Origin: Clavelina lepadiformis | Taxonomy: Eukaryota; Chordata; Ascidiacea; Aplousobranchia; Clavelinidae | Assembly: GCF_947623445.1 (NCBI RefSeq) | Contig: NC_135248.1 | Location: forward strand, 1,364,001 to 1,428,000 | Direction of reading: 5' to 3' | DNA: 64,000 bases | Part shown: in pieces, positions 60,301 to 64,000 of the stretch | How the letters are laid out: every line of letters begins with the position of its first letter | Position numbering within the stretch: the first letter of the stretch is position 1 | Made by a program: the position numbers and the translations under genes | The notes under the pieces: model-generated | Told to the model about the DNA's origin: nothing | Databases searched by the model: none | What the model saw: only the letters and a program-made list of their open reading frames with translations

Positions 60301-61383
60301 TTGGCGGTTACATTCGCAGGGCAGAGGCAAGTAAGTTGGACAGAGCATGGGGCAGAACTGTTCGTCTGTCCCGTCGGAACACTGCGCCATTCCGTCACAA
60401 ACTTCTTTAATTAAAATAATGAAAGAATTATTGGTGACCCCGCCAAAACGATACTTACTGACCCGTGAGTTATATGATGTTTTTGATCGCCATTAAAAGA
60501 ACCAACCTCCTTCGTGATAACAAGATTTTCCTTCCTGGCTGCAGCTGTAATTTCCGTTTTTATTGCAGTCGCATTTCATGAGCTTCTCCTGACAAGATGT
60601 CTCGGAACAAGCAAATTCGTCGCTTCCGTCGCGGCAGTCGACCTGACCGTTGCACCGGTGTGCTGACATTATGTACCGACCAGTGTCGCAACGAAAACCA
60701 GCGTCTGCGTCGCAGAAACCTCCATACTTGGAACAATAAATCTTTTGTGTCCACAACGATTTACAACCAGCACAACGTCACAAACAAAAGATGCCTATGT
60801 TGGCTGTACCTCGTCCCTGGCGGTTACGCAGGACTCCGAGCCGTCACAGACGTCACTCCGCTCAATACATTGGAACACTTCCCTACAATCTCGGTCACCT
60901 CGATCGCACAAGCTGCATTGAAACTGATCTGCTCCACAAAAACAGTCTTTTTCGTCCTCTCCGTTTGAGCAATCTGTTTCTCCGTCACAGACCCACAACC
61001 AAGGAACGCATTCGGATTCGTAAGTGAAGAGCTCGTCCGCAAATTCGCACGCGCAGTTAAATTGAGTTGGACCGCATCGCTGGTAATGATAGTGGCACCA
61101 TTCTGTATGTTAAGCGTCAGGTTTTGGCTACTTTTATTCCAATTTGACAATGTAAATCAATGACAATGACATGGCTGCGATAAGCGTGAAAGTAAAATTT
61201 AACATATATAGGTTTCGTATCTATTAAAAGGGTAATTTGGAGTGAAAGTGTGTCGACATAAGAAGTCGTCGATATATGCCATTATTAGAAACGTATGTAA
61301 GACTTATACTTACGACGACTCCACATTTGGCCACAAGATGCAGAAAAAAGTCCCACGAGAAATAAAAATCCGATTTGTTTCAT
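57368..61383 (-). CDS. LDLa-array G protein-coupled receptor without leucine-rich repeats
   Basis: Six exons in phase: 61314-61383, 60810-61102, 60507-60741, 60252-60404, 59928-60077, 57368-59856; 1129 aa. Exon 1 encodes a signal peptide, MKQIGFLFLVGLFSASCG. The ectodomain (residues about 25-735) has about 13 LDL-receptor class A-like modules, each Cys-rich with the calcium-box pattern CDG...DCxDGSDE (for example VCDGETDCSNGEDEKDC, QVDCRDGSDEFAC, HCDGLVNCDDYSDEVDC). The 7TM domain follows directly: TM1 IIIGNLYVAILSVVQL, TM2 SLAVSDCLMGVYLVI, TM3 end TAHRLYAVLHPFK, TM6 TDFLCWIPICV, TM7 NSLLNPILYSP. These are closest to relaxin-receptor/LGR-type and mollusc GRL101-type receptors, which carry LRRs between the LDLa and 7TM parts; I see none here. 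The long second extracellular loop has a Cys for the TM3 disulphide. Ligand unknown; lipoprotein, relaxin-like or matrix ligands are guesses. Confidence 0.9.
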
Positions 61384-63804
61384 GTTGCTTAAATTTATAA
61401 AACAATTTTATTTTCAAATTTTAGTCCAATTTGTTTGCGTTTGATATAAATCACAAGGAGACCGTAAATGGTAACAATTAAAGACTACGAAGCTTTTGCT
61501 ACATTTTTAAGTATGTTCTGGACTGGATTTGCGTGTTCCATGCATTTTGAGTACTGGGTAGTAAAGTAACCTATACTCCATTGTTCAGTGCAATTATGTC
61601 TGAACATGTCCCAGTCTGGTTGTCAATGCTTTCTATTCATTTTAATGATCATTATGTCAAAGTCTCGGCAGCAGAGCTGTGCATTATGCGAGTATCATTT
61701 TTGTAATACTCGAACGTTCACACGTATTAATGTTGGTCAACTATCAACTACTTAAGTCATGTTAGTCAACTATCAATTACTTCTAAACCATTCACCTTCC
61801 CATGAATGAGAATCTGATCTCACGACCTGTGCTCTTCGTAGCACGTAGCCTACAGTTTCTTACTTGAACTGCTTATTCTTATATAAACGCAACTTTCTAT
61901 TCCAGATAGAAGTGTGCAAAATTAATTGTCATGGTAAAAAGTTAATAATAAATGCGAACCATCAACATTGCGCATTTGAGCCCCAGTCTCGACGCATCTG
62001 AGTCACGTGTGTGGTTCAATATTTTGCGCCACTGGCGCAAAATCGTGGCGCACGGATTACAATAGCTGTTGGCAAAAACTGCCCTTTTGTCAATAAGCAA
62101 GCGCCTAAATGCTTTACGTGGCAAATATTTCGCCAGTTGAGACATCTGCACAATAGCCGAAAATGAAACGTATTAACCTATGGGTTGTTATCTGGATTGA
62201 TATAAAAGAACTGACAGACCTGCAACATGCGCACTACACAGTATTATTGTTTGCTTTTAATAACAGCACAAAATGTTTATGTATGTTTTTAATAATCCAA
62301 AACATAACGGAAATTGGTCAAATACCTTGAACAAAAATCAATAGCTATGATATGAGAGTTGCGGTCAAACAATGCAGATGGTAACAGATTAATGTAGAAA
62401 GCGAGAAAAAAGTCTTTCTGTTTAATTTGTTCTCTTTGTATACTGTAGGTATTAAATTCCTGTCCTTGCCGGAGAATTTTCATTTTTAATATTTGAGAGC
62501 TGTTAAATAAATTGGCAATTGAGTTCAGATATTTATCGTTTTTAGATCGATCAAATCAAACAAAGAATCATATGATAAAATTTTTTAACGTCTGGCTGTG
62601 GAGACCTCTAAAATTTTTTAAGAGATTGCGAGTTTTAAACACCAAATATTAATTTTCTGCTTTATACTTACAGAAGTAAACGGCTGGAAAAATTAAGAGG
62701 TTATTTTTAATCGTTGCCTAAAAAACACCTTAGAACACTGCCTACGACAATGAACCCTTTTTCGGGTCACAAACCGCCATGCTTAGTGTGTGGTAAGATT
62801 TTTACGATCGCCTGCACTTAACAATGGACATTGTCGACCCTTTTTAAATTACAAGCGCTCCGGGCATAACAGTGTAAAGATTTCGATCAGGTGAGTTACA
62901 TATGAATTCCTTTACGAAATAAAGAAAAACTTGAAAAGTTGTCACCTAATTCTTACAGGAGCAAGTGTCGTTAACGCCTTGCCATTACATTACAACGGTG
63001 TAGCGCCACCGTGTGTACAACGCATGACGCGAGCAATAAGCTATTAATGAGAGGCCAGCGCTCCTCGGTGACAATAAAAATCTCTTGACTGCCTTTAGAC
63101 ACAAATTAGCTTTAAGACCATCTAACCAGGTTATTTGCATTACACGTGGATTTTATGAGCACCGTGTTTTGTTTATCAACGCGTACTGCAAATTTCACTA
63201 ATGAATATATACACCTCCTTGTTATGTCTTTATAAAGCTGTTCTCATGATGCACTTTATTCGACATGACAATGAACTTTGCAGGTTTTTCTGGAGCGCTA
63301 TTTGCTGATTTATGAAGTTGTGTGATATGCTCAATTGCTGTGATCAGGATACAAATACAAGCATCTTCTATGTTCACTGTACAGTGGTGTAGAATGTAGA
63401 TATTGCGAGTTTTACTTGCATGGACGAGGCTGCATGTGACTGAGAAAACTACAACACTGCTGATCACTCCAATAGATATTGGAATGTATACACTCTTTAT
63501 ATTCAATGCGTTAACAACAACAAATGTAAGCTTAGATCACAGCAAACACCAAAGTTTGTTATTTGGTGAAAAACAGAACCTGCTACTTACTCGTAAAAAC
63601 CCTTTTTTGATTTTGATCCTACATCAAAATCGTGCGTAATAAATTACCTGAATGGGAACTTTGTAAAGGTTTCAAAGAGTTGGACTGCATTTTGTGGGCC
63701 CAGTTTCTGAACGTGTTACAGCCACAACACATCTGGATTCACCACACCCAAATAAGAAGAAATGAGAAAAAATACTTGAAAAAAAGTTCACTAAATAGCC
63801 AAAG
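61384..63804. other. Intergenic DNA upstream of the LDLa receptor
   Basis: Holds the receptor promoter and, at its right end, the 3' UTR of the next minus-strand gene. One dispersed-repeat copy lies at 62589-62752. An open frame at 63222-63506 (minus) has a hydrophobic start but no recognisable family. No gene is supported. Confidence 0.55.
62589..62752 (+). repeat. Dispersed repeat, copy 2
   Basis: Diverged copy of the repeat at 32089-32270: TTTTTTAAGAGATTGCGAGTTTT through AAAAAACACCTTAGAACACTGCC and ACGAC. Confidence 0.55.
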
Positions 63805-64000
63805 TCATCCAATAATGTTATTTCTCGGCTGAGTCATTCCCCTCAGGACTTCATTTGCGGCGTACCTCAGAGTCTGCGGCTTGCATTCTTCTTCGATCCA
63901 GTTAATCGCGCCAAGTGAGAGTTTCTCGAAATCTTCTGGTGAAACTGTGGAACTGAATGACCTGAACAGTTTTTCCATTAACTCTTGGAAGACTCGGAAT
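63805..64000 (-). CDS. Last exon of an unidentified gene, cut by the right edge
   Basis: An open minus-strand frame of 65 codons enters from outside the window and ends in TGA at 63805-63807. It encodes a mixed, helical-looking sequence including VFQELMEKLFRSFSS, SPEDFEKLSLGAINWIEEEC and LRYAANEVLRGMTQ. Codon use is balanced like the other real exons, unlike the AT-rich flank. I do not recognise the family. The true 5' border of the exon is outside the window. Confidence 0.5.
   Translation of the reverse strand, partial: FRVFQELMEKLFRSFSSTVSPEDFEKLSLGAINWIEEECKPQTLRYAANEVLRGMTQPRNNIIG

Noticed and set aside
63222-63506. 94-codon minus-strand frame with a hydrophobic N-terminus
   Set aside because: No family resemblance and no splice context; a length like this is plausible by chance in 64 kb.
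1-64000. CRISPR arrays, operons or prokaryotic mobile elements
   Set aside because: The window is clearly eukaryotic; the direct repeats seen are microsatellites, minisatellites or transposon copies without a spacer-repeat pattern.

Overview
This is eukaryotic nuclear DNA from an animal. The genes have many short, mostly GT-AG introns, the intergenic DNA is AT-rich, and there are short dispersed repeats (tRNA-derived SINE-like elements, hAT-type MITEs). Gene content and density (about seven genes in 64 kb, introns mostly 200-600 bp) fit an invertebrate chordate such as an ascidian tunicate. That is an inference from gene style and family content, not a proven assignment. I built the gene models by hand by matching splice sites, reading phase and family similarity. 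In every complete model the exon lengths sum to a whole number of codons.

Layout. (1) 1-4047, + strand: the 3' half of tomosyn (STXBP5), ending in its R-SNARE tail. (2) 7807-11261, +: a complete eight-exon SLC18/VMAT-like transporter, 453 aa, which keeps the family fold but lacks the family's charge pair. (3) 11.6-14 kb: a patch of tRNA-like SINEs and a minisatellite. (4) 14377-33443, -: a complete 39-exon androglobin gene (ADGB), 1614 aa. (5) 34673-39477, -: a seven-exon class A peptide-type GPCR of somatostatin/opioid/galanin flavour, 433 aa. (6) 39.5-44.6 kb: repeat-bearing intergenic DNA. (7) 44616-46351, -: a five-exon transgelin/calponin-family gene, 196 aa. (8) 48211-50770, -: an eight-exon 3-hydroxyanthranilate 3,4-dioxygenase (HAAO), 281 aa. 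(9) 50.8-57.4 kb: intergenic DNA with MITEs. (10) 57368-61383, -: a six-exon receptor with about 13 LDLa-like modules joined directly to a rhodopsin-type 7TM domain, with no leucine-rich repeats, 1129 aa. (11) 63805-64000, -: the last exon of a gene running off the window.

Nothing here is an operon. The genes are functionally mixed: exocytosis control, vesicular transport, a ciliary/sperm globin, neuropeptide signalling, actin binding and tryptophan catabolism. The STXBP5-ADGB neighbourhood matches the linkage on human chromosome 6q24 and looks like retained ancestral synteny, with the SLC18-like gene between them. The most unusual items are the LDLa-array GPCR, the SLC18 relative that has lost its Lys-Asp pair, and a strong excess of the palindrome TGACGTCA over part of the window.
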